Source: an uncultured Selenomonadaceae bacterium
GTDB taxonomy: Bacteria > Bacillota > Negativicutes > Selenomonadales > Selenomonadaceae
Direction: 5' to 3'
Assembly (NCBI GenBank): GCA_910579115.1
Contig: CAJTSO010000051.1
Span: forward strand, 1 to 13,579
Length of the DNA stretch: 13,579 nt
The first letter of the stretch is position 1; each line of letters begins with the position of its first letter. Shown in pieces: positions 1 to 6,647 of this stretch. The translations under genes were made by a program, and so were the position numbers. Below the pieces are notes generated by a model. It made no database searches and was not told where the DNA came from. It saw nothing but the letters and a program-made list of their open reading frames with translations.

Positions 1-2
1 AC

Positions 3-395
3 CGCTACGGCCGGGCCGTCCCCGGCCACGCCCACGGCACCCTGCGGCTCCCGGAGCCCACCTATTCCGCCCGGCTCATCACCGAGGCGGCCATGGAGCT
101 GTTTAACAGCATCACCGACATGAGCCTCCTCGTCCGCCGGGTAACTATCGCCGCCGACAACACGGCAGACGCCGGGACTGCCGCCGGGGAAATGAACCGG
201 GAGGCAGACCTTTTCGCCGGCCTTCCGGAGGAACAGGAAAAAAACCGCCAGCGGGAAAAGGAAAAGAATGTCCAGCAGGCAATCAACGCCATAAAGGAAA
301 AATTTGGCAAAAACTCAATCCTGAAGGCCATGAATATGCAGGAATTTGCCACCATGCGGGAAAGAAACGGACAAATCGGCGGCCATAAGGCGTAA
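3..395 (+). CDS. Y-family DNA polymerase (UmuC/ImpB/MucB-like), C-terminal part only
   Basis: The gene enters from the left edge and is open in frame from position 3, so only the last 130 residues are present; the catalytic palm is outside the window. Y-family polymerases copy past DNA lesions. The visible part fits the little-finger region and tail of the polymerases common in Bacillota genomes and their mobile elements: a GTLRLPEPT strand, a helix with LITEAAMELFNSI, the strand LLVRRVTIAADN, a charged segment after DLFAGLPEEQEKNRQREKEK, and the typical end with IKEKFGKNSILKAMN and RERNGQIGGHKA. That closing block (roughly the last 35 residues) is the strongest evidence. The helical charged stretch is part of the family pattern. 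The first ATG in frame (93) is internal to the protein and not a start. The gene ends just before a hairpin-rich gap and converges with leuA. The family call is confident; the exact subfamily is not. Confidence 0.88.
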   Translation, partial: RYGRAVPGHAHGTLRLPEPTYSARLITEAAMELFNSITDMSLLVRRVTIAADNTADAGTAAGEMNREADLFAGLPEEQEKNRQREKEKNVQQAINAIKEKFGKNSILKAMNMQEFATMRERNGQIGGHKA

Positions 396-437
396 GGCGC
401 AGCCGCCTGTACTGTCCCCACCGAGGAATGCCCCTGG

Positions 438-505
438 ACCTGATTGGTTTTTATCCATCAGGTATTACACGAGTGTTTGATAAGAATTTACAATAGAAAT
501 TCTTA
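438..505. repeat. Successive inverted repeats in the polymerase-leuA intergenic gap
   Basis: Three small inverted repeats follow one another. ACCTGAT at 438-444 pairs with ATCAGGT at 457-463; ACAC-GA-GTGT lies around 467-476; and TAAGAATTT at 481-489 pairs perfectly with AAATTCTTA at 497-505 across a 7 nt loop. None has a run of T directly after it on the plus strand, so they are poor terminators by themselves. They may be 3' mRNA structure for the polymerase gene or a protein-binding site. Function unknown. Confidence 0.4.
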
Positions 506-513
506 TAAAATAA

Positions 514-564
514 AAAGCCGTGAAAAGTGATTGCCGGTAACCGGCGCTCATCCTTCACGGCTTT
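514..564 (-). terminator. Rho-independent terminator after leuA, possibly bidirectional
   Basis: AAAGCCGTGAA at 514-524 pairs perfectly with TTCACGGCTTT at 554-564, and the interior contains a second hairpin, GCCGG-TAA-CCGGC, at 533-545. On the minus strand the stem is followed by a T-rich tail (TTTTTATTTTA), and it begins 14 nt after the leuA stop codon, so it is a good leuA terminator. On the plus strand the stem is followed by TATTATTTT, so it can also end transcription from the convergent polymerase gene. Confidence 0.85.
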
Positions 565-577
565 ATTATTTTGGAGA

Positions 578-2278
578 TTATTTGCCCGCCTTCATGCGGT
601 TTACGGCGGAGACGAGAGCCATGACGGAGGCGGTGATAATATCCGTATCCATCCCGGCGCCCCAGTGCATAGCACCCTGGCTGTCCTTTATGCCGATATA
701 GGCCATGGCCCGGGAGGTGGAGCCGATTTCCAGCGCGTGTTCGCTGTAAACAAGGTCGCTGTAGGAAACGTTGAGATTTTCCTTGATGGCATTGCTGATG
801 GCGTCAAGGCGGCCGTTACCCACGGCCCGGTAGGTAACCTCTCTGCCCTCAACCTGGAAGTGGACGTCGCCGGCCCGCACCCCGTTGGGATCCTTCTTCA
901 GCAGGAAATCTATCAGCTTGATGGGCTCCTCGACGTTTACGTATTCCGTCTGGAAAATCTGGTATATTTCATCCGGCTTGAGCTCCTGATGGCGGTGATC
1001 GGAAACGGACTTGACCCGGTAACCGAAATCCTCCCGCATAAGCTTCGGCATGTCGATGCCGTACTTGTTTTCCATGATGAAGCCGACGCCGCCCTTGCCG
1101 GACTGACTGTTGATCCGGATCACGTCTCCATCGTAGCGGCGGCCCACATCCTGGGGATCTATCGGCAGATAGGGGACAGTCCAGCGGTCCCGCTCCTTTT
1201 CCTCATGCCACTTCATCCCCTTGGCAATGGCGTCCTGATGGGAGCCGGAGAAAGCCGCGAATACCAGAGCCCCGGCGTAAGGCTGGCGGGCATGGACAGT
1301 CATGCGGGTGACCCGTTCATACATATCCACCAGCTCCGGCATATTGGTGAAATCCAGCTGGGGATCAACCCCCAGGGCAAACATATTCATGGCGATGGTG
1401 ACGATATCGGCGTTACCGGTACGCTCCCCGTTGCCGAAGAGAGTTCCCTCGATGCGGTCAGCCCCGGCCAGGAGGCCAAGCTCTGAATCAGCCACGCCGC
1501 AGCCCCGGTCATTGTGGGGGTGCAGGGACAGGACCACGTTGTCCCGGTAATTCAGGTTCTGGGAAATATAGGCTACCTGCATGGCGTAGATGTGAGGCAT
1601 GGACATTTCCACGGTAACGGGAATGTTGATGATTGCCTTCCGGTCAGCGGCGGGCTGCCACACGTCGAGAACGGCGTTGCAAACCTCCAGGGCGTACTCC
1701 GGCTCGGTGCCGGTGAAGCTCTCCGGGGAATACTCAAAGCGGTAGTCCGCCCCAGCTTCCTCCGTGAGCTGCTTTAAGAGCTTTGCCCCGTCAATGGCGA
1801 TCTGCTTGATTTCCTCTTTGCTCATTTTGAACACCTGCTGGCGCTGGGCAAAGGAGGTGGAATTATATACGTGGACGATGGCGTTCTTTACTCCCTGGAG
1901 AGCCTCAAAGGTTTTCTTTATGATATGCTCCCGGGCCTGCGTCAACACCTGGACCGTAACGTCATCCGGAATGAGGTCTTCCTCCACCAGGCGGCGGAGG
2001 AAAGCGTATTCAGTTTCGCTGGCCGCCGGGAATCCCACCTCTATTTCCTTGAAGCCGATCTTTACCAGGGTCTTATAAAACTCGACCTTCTCATCAAGGG
2101 ACATGGGGATGATAAGGGCCTGGTTTCCATCCCGCAAATCCACGCTGCACCAGGTGGGAGCCTTATCCGGATACTGCTTCTGCGCCCAGCTCATGTCGCA
2201 TACCGGCGGCATGAAATAGCCCGGGCGATACTTGGCGCAATTGGCCATCATATTTTTCTGAACCGTGTTAGCCTGCAT
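578..2278 (-). CDS. leuA: 2-isopropylmalate synthase, type 2
   Basis: This enzyme condenses acetyl-CoA with 2-ketoisovalerate to 2-isopropylmalate, the first committed step of leucine synthesis in the cytoplasm. The 566 residues fit the longer LeuA2 class (about 550-640 residues; fungal and actinobacterial type) rather than the E. coli class. The TIM-barrel catalytic domain shows LRDGNQALIIPM at 48-59 with Arg49 and metal ligand Asp50, a SFTGTEPEYA segment near 187-196, HPHNDRG at 253-259 supplying the two metal-binding histidines, and FGNGERTGN at 281-289 with the final ligand Asn289. The C-terminal part from about residue 430 matches the LeuA allosteric dimer domain, the site of leucine feedback inhibition in the family. 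The ATG at 2278 is preceded by AAGGAGG with 7 nt spacing. The gene stands alone: it has its own promoter and T-box upstream and a terminator 14 nt after the stop, and no leuB, leuC or leuD is visible. Confidence 0.96.
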   Translation of the reverse strand: MQANTVQKNMMANCAKYRPGYFMPPVCDMSWAQKQYPDKAPTWCSVDLRDGNQALIIPMSLDEKVEFYKTLVKIGFKEIEVGFPAASETEYAFLRRLVEEDLIPDDVTVQVLTQAREHIIKKTFEALQGVKNAIVHVYNSTSFAQRQQVFKMSKEEIKQIAIDGAKLLKQLTEEAGADYRFEYSPESFTGTEPEYALEVCNAVLDVWQPAADRKAIINIPVTVEMSMPHIYAMQVAYISQNLNYRDNVVLSLHPHNDRGCGVADSELGLLAGADRIEGTLFGNGERTGNADIVTIAMNMFALGVDPQLDFTNMPELVDMYERVTRMTVHARQPYAGALVFAAFSGSHQDAIAKGMKWHEEKERDRWTVPYLPIDPQDVGRRYDGDVIRINSQSGKGGVGFIMENKYGIDMPKLMREDFGYRVKSVSDHRHQELKPDEIYQIFQTEYVNVEEPIKLIDFLLKKDPNGVRAGDVHFQVEGREVTYRAVGNGRLDAISNAIKENLNVSYSDLVYSEHALEIGSTSRAMAYIGIKDSQGAMHWGAGMDTDIITASVMALVSAVNRMKAGK

Positions 2279-2305
2279 TTTTTGTCCTCCTTGGGTTCCT
2301 CTATA

Positions 2306-2342
2306 AACAAAAACGATAAAGCGGCTCGTCAGAGACCCCGCT
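2306..2342 (-). terminator. Possible second attenuator hairpin in the leuA leader
   Basis: Downstream of the T-box terminator and about 30 nt before the leuA start, AGCGG (2320-2324) pairs with CCGCT (2338-2342), and GTC (2328-2330) pairs with GAC (2334-2336) around an AGA loop, with a small internal loop between the two helices. On the minus strand the stem is followed by TTATCGTTTTTGTT. The layout is that of an intrinsic terminator, but the stem is short and interrupted and the T tract contains other bases, so this is only a candidate. Confidence 0.35.
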
Positions 2343-2350
2343 GCCGGCTG

Positions 2351-2387
2351 TAAAATAAAAAGCCCTCCGTCATAGAGACGAAAGGCT
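2351..2387 (-). terminator. T-box terminator of the leuA leader
   Basis: On the minus strand AGCCTTTCGTC and GACGGAGGGCT form an 11-pair stem, including G-T pairs, around the loop TCTAT (stem arms at 2377-2387 and 2361-2371). The stem is followed by TTTTTATTTTA. The T-box core lies a few bases upstream, so the 5' arm can be taken up by the antiterminator when uncharged tRNA-Leu is bound. Confidence 0.9.
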
Positions 2388-2610
2388 GTGCCTGCGTGGT
2401 ACCACTCTGCTTCATGGAAAACGGCCCCAGCGGCTCATATTCCATGCACTCTCTCCTTAACGATGAGTTCCGTCATCCCCTACAGCTTTTCTTGTTTCGG
2501 GGACGCAGCTCCACGGCGAGTTCATCGCTTCCTTTAGACGCCGCCTTCACACCGCCCGGCAGCTCTCTGAGAATATTCAGCGACTAATTTTCCGCTTCCC
2601 AGCCTTTACA
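2351..2610 (-). promoter_or_regulatory. Leucine-specific T-box riboswitch upstream of leuA
   Basis: T-box leaders read the charging state of one tRNA and end transcription when the tRNA is aminoacylated. Read on the minus strand, the leader has the stem I features CTCAGAGAGCTGCC (AG-bulge region) and GGTGTGAAGGCGGC (distal loop region), then GAA followed by CTC (minus strand of 2518-2520). The GAA-codon context is the normal specifier position, and CTC is a leucine codon. The T-box core AGAGTGGTACCACGCA is the complement of 2393-2408; its TGGT (complement of 2401-2404) can pair with the ACCA end expected of tRNA-Leu. The terminator follows directly. Codon, acceptor match and downstream gene all agree on leucine. 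The 5' boundary is approximate. Confidence 0.93.
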
Positions 2611-2628
2611 TAATCTGATATGGGAATG

Positions 2629-2657
2629 AGATTAACACATGACAAAGGTTTTTGCAA
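2629..2657 (-). promoter_or_regulatory. Sigma-A-type promoter for the leuA T-box transcript
   Basis: On the minus strand TTGCAA (2652-2657) and TAATCT (2629-2634) are separated by exactly 17 nt. The predicted start near 2622 lies a few bases before stem I of the T-box, as expected. A second pair, TTGACC (2690-2695) and TGTAAC (2667-2672), also with a 17 nt spacer, is possible upstream but has a weaker -10. Confidence 0.55.
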
Positions 2658-2748
2658 GAGATTTATGTTACAGCTTTACAAAAATTTCTGGTCAACCATA
2701 CCTGTCTGCGCTTTTTTCGTGGCCGCAATTATGGCCGCTGCCTTCTTC

Positions 2749-2809
2749 GGTACCTCTGACGATGTGCCCCCTCTCCCGGGGGAGAGGCAAGTTTTCCCTC
2801 GGCTCTCCC
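2749..2809 (+). repeat. Intergenic hairpin repeat, family 1, copy near gspE
   Basis: This matches the copy at 8275-8336 closely, sharing ACGATGTGCC, CCTCTCCC, GGGAGAGGCAAG and GCTCTCCC in the same order. Two hairpins are visible: GGTACCTC (2749-2756) with GATGTGCC (2761-2768), with one mismatch and one G-T pair, and CCTCTCCC (2770-2777) with GGGAGAGG (2780-2787). A third arm, CTCTCCC at 2803-2809, can compete for the same GGGAGAG. It starts 3 nt after the end of the gspE gene and has no T tract on the minus strand, so it is a dispersed repeat rather than a clear terminator. Confidence 0.75.
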
Positions 2810-2811
2810 AG

Positions 2812-4149
2812 TCACACCATCCCATAGAGGGAACGCTCTACCTCGGCGATGGTGGTAAGCCCTGCCGCCGCTTTTTCTATTCCATCGGCGGCCATCGATT
2901 TGAAGCCTCCGGCGGCGGCGATTTCCCGAAGCTCCTTTACCCCGGCTCCCCGGGCTATAGCCCCGGAAAGCTCTTCGCTTACCGGCAAAAGCTCATGAAC
3001 CGGTATCCGTCCGTGATACCCGCTGCCACCGCAGACCGGACACTGCCGGTTCCCGGTCACGGGCCGATAGAATCTTTTATCATCATTTTCCCTATTGCCC
3101 GGCACCTTACGGATAAACACCCCTTCCGGGGAATCCTCCTCCGGCAAATATTCTTCCCGGCAGTCAGAGCAAAGGCGGCGGAGCAGCCGCTGTCCCATTG
3201 CCCCGGCCAGCGTGGCCGCCAGCAGGTATGGCTTTATCCCCATTTCCAACAGGCGAATGACAGCTCCCACCGCGTCATTCGTGTGGAGAGTAGAGAGGAT
3301 CAGCCGGCCGGTAAGGGCCGCTCTTACCGCGATTTCCGCCGTCTCCTCATCTCTGATTTCTCCCACCAGCACCACGTCAGGATCCTGCCGGAGCACTGCC
3401 CGCAAGGCCCGGGGGAAGGTAAGGTAGTCCTCGTCCGCCGCCATTTGATTTATCCCGTCGATGGCGCACTCCACCGGGTCCTCCACAGTCACGATATTCC
3501 TCGTGGCGGCGTCAAGCTCCGAAAGAACGCCGTAAAGGGTGGTAGTCTTGCCGCTGCCCACAGGGCCGGTAACGAGGACAAGACCGCCGGACAGGCGGCA
3601 CCAGCGGCGAATTATCCCCTCATTATCCGGGGATAGATCAAGACATTCCAGGCGGCGGGTGGAAAGAAGGTTTAACAGGCGCAGAACCACCTTTTCCCCC
3701 CACAGGACAGGGATGACCGAAACCCGCACGTCCACTGTAATCTCTCCCTTCCCGCTCCAGTCCGCAGTAAAGGAAAAGCGTCCGTCCTGGGGCAGGCGGC
3801 GCTCGGTAGTGTCCAAATGGCTCATGACCTTCAGACGGTTTATTAAGTTGGGCAAAATGAGCCTTGGGATGGTTTCCTCCAGACCGGGAACCGGGCGCAA
3901 AAAACCATCGACCCGAAGACGAATCCGCAGCGACTGCCCGGCGTCCGCCGGTTCAATGTGAATATCGCTGGCTTCCTGCTCCAGGGCGGCCAGCAGCAGT
4001 CCATCCACGAGGGAGGCCACCGGCCCCAGGCTGCCGTCCGGACGGAGAAGGCTGTGACCGGTAACGCCGGCAGAGGGCGCCGATGAAGGGATTGAGGATA
4101 CATTGCGGACTGCTCTGGCCACCAGGAGGGGAAAATCAACCTTGGACAT
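2812..4149 (-). CDS. GspE/PilB-family secretion or type IV pilus assembly ATPase
   Basis: A hexameric cytoplasmic ATPase of this family drives assembly of type IV pili, competence pseudopili or type II secretion pseudopili. Visible in order: the N2 domain with ASDIHIEP at 60-67; Walker A GPVGSGKTTT at 195-204; the Asp box VEDPVE at 222-227; Walker B DPDVVLVGEIRD at 256-267; the His box STLHTND at 286-292; and a tetracysteine zinc site with CSDC at 327-330 and CPVC at 370-373. At 445 residues it is longer than ComGA (about 350) but lacks the 150-residue N1 domain of typical PilB/GspE, having only about 45 residues before N2. The ATG at 4149 lies 9 nt after the aroE stop, and its GAGGAA ribosome site overlaps that stop. 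No PilT, PilC or prepilin gene is in the window; the gene is followed by a repeat and then leuA. PilB and ComGA cannot be separated from sequence alone. Confidence 0.9.
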   Translation of the reverse strand: MSKVDFPLLVARAVRNVSSIPSSAPSAGVTGHSLLRPDGSLGPVASLVDGLLLAALEQEASDIHIEPADAGQSLRIRLRVDGFLRPVPGLEETIPRLILPNLINRLKVMSHLDTTERRLPQDGRFSFTADWSGKGEITVDVRVSVIPVLWGEKVVLRLLNLLSTRRLECLDLSPDNEGIIRRWCRLSGGLVLVTGPVGSGKTTTLYGVLSELDAATRNIVTVEDPVECAIDGINQMAADEDYLTFPRALRAVLRQDPDVVLVGEIRDEETAEIAVRAALTGRLILSTLHTNDAVGAVIRLLEMGIKPYLLAATLAGAMGQRLLRRLCSDCREEYLPEEDSPEGVFIRKVPGNRENDDKRFYRPVTGNRQCPVCGGSGYHGRIPVHELLPVSEELSGAIARGAGVKELREIAAAGGFKSMAADGIEKAAAGLTTIAEVERSLYGMV

Positions 4150-4158
4150 TACTTTTCC

Positions 4159-5040
4159 TCACTTCTTCAAGGCATTTCTCAAGGCTTTCAGCATTGCTTC
4201 TTTGTCTCCCGAGCAGCCTGTCCATTTTTCCAATGCCGCCCTGGCCTGCCCCACCAGCATTTCCTCCCCGTTCAGGGCTGGGTGTCCATGCCTGACTGCC
4301 TGAGAAAGGAAGCCGGTCACCGCCGGAGTGTAGATAATGTCGTAGCAGAAAGCCTCGGGCCTCAGCCGCTGCCAGTCCACGGCGGGAGAGACCTCAACAT
4401 TCGGCGCCATGCCCAAGGGGGTGGCATTTATCAGGAGGTGACAGTGATCCAATGCTTTCAGATAATCTTCCCCCGTCCAATCAACCGCGGCAATCAGCGT
4501 CCCGCCGGAAAAATGCTCCTTGTCCAGGGAGCGAAATTCCCCGGCCAGCGGTTCCGCCTTTTTCGGATTGCGAACAGCGATGGTTATTGCCTTTATTCCG
4601 GCGGAAAGAAGCGCCCAAATCACTGCCCGGGCCGCGCCGCCGGCCCCCAGAATAACCGCGTTCTTCCCCCGCAGAGCAGTTTCCCCCAGCCGGGCCTTCA
4701 GCGGTTCAATGAAGCCGGTGACATCCGTGTTTGCGCCAATCAGTTTACCACCGTCGTTAATTACGGTATTCACTGCCCCCAGCGCTGCCGCGGCCGGTTC
4801 AATTTCGTCCAGCAGGGGGATAATGGCTGATTTGTGGGGGATCGTCACGTTCCAGCCCCGGAAATTCATCGCCCGCAAGCCCGCCACTGCTGCGGGCAGC
4901 TCCTCTGGAACGACGGAAACCGCAATGTAGGCGTAGTCAAGCCCCGCCCCGGTCAGGGCGGTATTCTGGATCACCGGGGACAGGGAGTGGGCGATGGGAT
5001 AGCCAATAACGGCCAGGTTTTTCGTTGTTCCTGTGTACAT
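4159..5040 (-). CDS. aroE: Shikimate dehydrogenase
   Basis: This enzyme reduces 3-dehydroshikimate to shikimate with NADPH in the cytoplasm, the fourth step of the shikimate pathway. The 293 residues are near the family norm of 270-290. The substrate-binding domain has GYPIAHSLSP at 13-22, NVTIPHK at 64-70 with catalytic Lys70, and ANTD at 103-106 with Asp106. The nucleotide domain has the glycine-rich loop LGAGGAARAV at 131-140, NATPLGM further on, and the GEEMLVGQA motif near the C-terminus. The ATG at 5040 is preceded by AGGAG with 6 nt spacing. The gene precedes the GspE/PilB gene by 9 nt, so the two are very likely co-transcribed; aroE beside pilus ATPase genes is known from related Bacillota. 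A repeat-bearing gap of 108 nt separates it from the nitroreductase-like gene upstream, and no clear promoter was found there. Confidence 0.96.
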   Translation of the reverse strand: MYTGTTKNLAVIGYPIAHSLSPVIQNTALTGAGLDYAYIAVSVVPEELPAAVAGLRAMNFRGWNVTIPHKSAIIPLLDEIEPAAAALGAVNTVINDGGKLIGANTDVTGFIEPLKARLGETALRGKNAVILGAGGAARAVIWALLSAGIKAITIAVRNPKKAEPLAGEFRSLDKEHFSGGTLIAAVDWTGEDYLKALDHCHLLINATPLGMAPNVEVSPAVDWQRLRPEAFCYDIIYTPAVTGFLSQAVRHGHPALNGEEMLVGQARAALEKWTGCSGDKEAMLKALRNALKK

Positions 5041-5071
5041 TGTGGACTCCTATGTTATGGCGGTTAAAATA

Positions 5072-5124
5072 TCAGGTCACCCCTCAGGCGGCTGCGCCGC
5101 CAGCTACCCTACAGGGGAGCCTGA
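5072..5124 (-). repeat. Intergenic hairpin repeat, family 2, complete copy
   Basis: The whole element is a nested inverted repeat: TCAGG (5072-5076) with CCTGA (5120-5124), CCCCT (5080-5084) with AGGGG (5113-5117), and a central GGCGGC-TGC-GCCGCC hairpin at 5087-5101. On the minus strand it reads CTCCCCTGTAGGGTAGCTG, the central hairpin, then TGAGGGGTGA. The same outer words flank different central stems at 8511-8541 and 8583-8620. It lies between the nitroreductase-like gene and aroE, with no T tract to make it a standard terminator. Confidence 0.75.
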
Positions 5125-5148
5125 ACGGTTTTTCCCGACTAATATATT

Positions 5149-5898
5149 TTAGTATGCCTTTCCTGCGGTGGCGCAATAAACGGTGAAGCTGCCGCGGCCG
5201 TCCAGGTTCAGCTTTTCGTTTAGCTTGCCGTCATCAAAAGCCCCAATTGCGCACACGCCGATATGCTTCTGCTGAGCGGCCAGATAAAGATTTTGGCAGA
5301 CGTGACCGGCATCAATGTAGATGTAGCGGACCGCCCGCTTGCCGCAGCTGTATGCCATCCGCTGAAAGTCCGCCGTCCAGATAAAAGTAACTCCGCTCTT
5401 TTTTATCATATTCTTTGGCAGGAAGCAATCTACATATTCATCGAGGACTGTCCCACCTGCCGCAATTTCCTGCAGGGCATGACCAAGGGCGAGGAAACGG
5501 TAGAGTCCCGGCTCCAGCTCCTTCACATTATTTACCAGCAGAAATGTTTCAAAGGCGTGGGCCGCCCGGGCGGAGGGAACGGTCCGCATCGTCCTTCCCT
5601 CCGGCAGAATCGCCTTGACTCCCTGAGTACACCAGAGCAGGAAGGACAGCTCCTCAAGGGTCAGCGGCGCGTCGCTGTACTGACGGACAGTCTCCCTCAG
5701 CTCGATCATCTGGAGGAAGCCGACTTCCCTGTCCTCAAGCATTTCCGGATTGGGCAAGCGGATCACATTGGGATAGTCAGGGCAGGGAGGCACTTCCAGG
5801 GGGGGCTGCGGCTCCTTCCGGAGGAGTGCGGTGTCGGCACTGCCGGCCCGACTGGTATCCTTGAGGAATTGCTGCATAAAGTCAAATGTCTTGTTCAT
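5149..5898 (-). CDS. Nitroreductase-family protein, SagB-type dehydrogenase-like
   Basis: The family is FMN-dependent; its SagB branch oxidises azoline rings in peptide natural products, but many members have no known substrate. The 249 residues show RETVRQYSD at 68-76 (FMN-binding start of the domain), LTLEELSFLLWCTQGV at 79-94, TVPSARAAHAFETFLLV at 106-122, GLYRF at 131-135, and the C-terminal block IDAGHVCQNLYLAA at 195-208 followed by IGVCAIGAFDD at 213-223. The usual PSAGALYPLE stretch is changed to PSARAAHAFE here. I chose the ATG at 5898 because AAGGAG precedes it with suitable spacing; an in-frame TTG at 5940 would overlap hisIE and lacks a ribosome site. The gene follows hisIE by 38 nt in the same direction, so it probably shares the his transcript. 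No cyclodehydratase, YcaO or peptide gene is present, so a RiPP role is unsupported. Confidence 0.85.
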   Translation of the reverse strand: MNKTFDFMQQFLKDTSRAGSADTALLRKEPQPPLEVPPCPDYPNVIRLPNPEMLEDREVGFLQMIELRETVRQYSDAPLTLEELSFLLWCTQGVKAILPEGRTMRTVPSARAAHAFETFLLVNNVKELEPGLYRFLALGHALQEIAAGGTVLDEYVDCFLPKNMIKKSGVTFIWTADFQRMAYSCGKRAVRYIYIDAGHVCQNLYLAAQQKHIGVCAIGAFDDGKLNEKLNLDGRGSFTVYCATAGKAY

Positions 5899-5936
5899 GG
5901 TTTGCTTCTCCTTTGGCAGGCCGGCGGCCCGCATTA

Positions 5937-6647
5937 TCAATCCTCAGGGCGCAGGCCGGTCTTGCCGGTGAATTTGTGATATTTCCCCCCGCGGCGGCGA
6001 TCCCGCAGCTCATTCAGCAGCCGTTCGGGGGAGATTCCGTGATAGGCCAGGAGAACGAGACAATGATACCAAAGGTCACCCATTTCATACACAACTTCCT
6101 TGCTGTCGTTGTTCTTGGAGGCGATGATAGTCTCCGCCGCTTCCTCCGCCACTTTTTTCAAAATCTTGTCCTGCCCATGTTCAAACAGGTAATTGGTATA
6201 AGAGCCCTCTACCGGATTCAGCTGCCTGTCCTTTATCACGTCATAAAGGTCATTGAGAACGGTAACGAGGCTGTCCTGCTTCTGCTCAATTACCGCGGGG
6301 GCGTTATTGCCTGCCGGGAGGATCCGGCGGCCGCTGAAGCAGCTGTAAGTGCCGGTATGACAGGCAACGCCGGTCTGGTGGACAATGACCAGCAGCGTGT
6401 CTCCGTCGCAGTCATAGGAAAGCTCCTTTACCGCCTGGACATTTCCGCTGGTACCGCCCTTGTTCCACAATGCTTTGCGGCTGCGGCTCCAAAACCAGGT
6501 GTAGCCGGTCTCTATCGTCTTTTTCAGTGACTCCTCGTTCATATAGGCCAGCATGAGCACCTGCCCGCTTTCCTCCTGAACGACCGCCGGCACCAGTCCC
6601 TGCCCGTCAAACTTTACCATGGAAATGTCAATGTCTTTTTCATTCAT
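5937..6647 (-). CDS. hisIE: Bifunctional phosphoribosyl-AMP cyclohydrolase / phosphoribosyl-ATP pyrophosphatase
   Basis: This fusion performs steps 2 and 3 of histidine synthesis: the C-terminal HisE half cleaves pyrophosphate from phosphoribosyl-ATP, and the N-terminal HisI half opens the adenine ring of phosphoribosyl-AMP. In the 236 residues the HisI domain spans about 10-110, with SRSRKALWNKG at 54-64, DCDGD at 79-83 (Mg ligands Asp79, Asp81, Asp83; Zn ligand Cys80), and CHTGTYSC at 96-103 with Zn ligands Cys96 and Cys103. The HisE domain spans about 128-225, with KVAEEAAE at 165-172 and YEMGDLWYH at 187-195, the acidic metal site of the MazG-like fold. The ATG overlaps the hisF stop by one base (TGATG), which suggests translational coupling. 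One small departure is WNKGGTSG where GATSG or GETSG is more usual. Confidence 0.97.
   Translation of the reverse strand: MNEKDIDISMVKFDGQGLVPAVVQEESGQVLMLAYMNEESLKKTIETGYTWFWSRSRKALWNKGGTSGNVQAVKELSYDCDGDTLLVIVHQTGVACHTGTYSCFSGRRILPAGNNAPAVIEQKQDSLVTVLNDLYDVIKDRQLNPVEGSYTNYLFEHGQDKILKKVAEEAAETIIASKNNDSKEVVYEMGDLWYHCLVLLAYHGISPERLLNELRDRRRGGKYHKFTGKTGLRPED

Noticed and set aside
458..500. TTGTAA and TGTAAT with 17 nt spacing on the minus strand, a possible promoter
   Set aside because: It would point into the 3' end of the convergent polymerase gene with no gene to drive on that strand in view.
527..1486. Plus-strand open frame of 319 codons opposite leuA
   Set aside because: Shadow of leuA; the translation is low complexity and lacks a ribosome site.
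5138..5153. AT-rich palindrome ACTAATATATTTTAGT at the nitroreductase stop, considered as an aroE promoter -10
   Set aside because: No acceptable -35 lies at suitable spacing on the minus strand.
5149..5898. A RiPP biosynthesis cluster suggested by the SagB-like gene
   Set aside because: No YcaO, precursor peptide, protease or exporter gene is present; the neighbours are hisIE and aroE.
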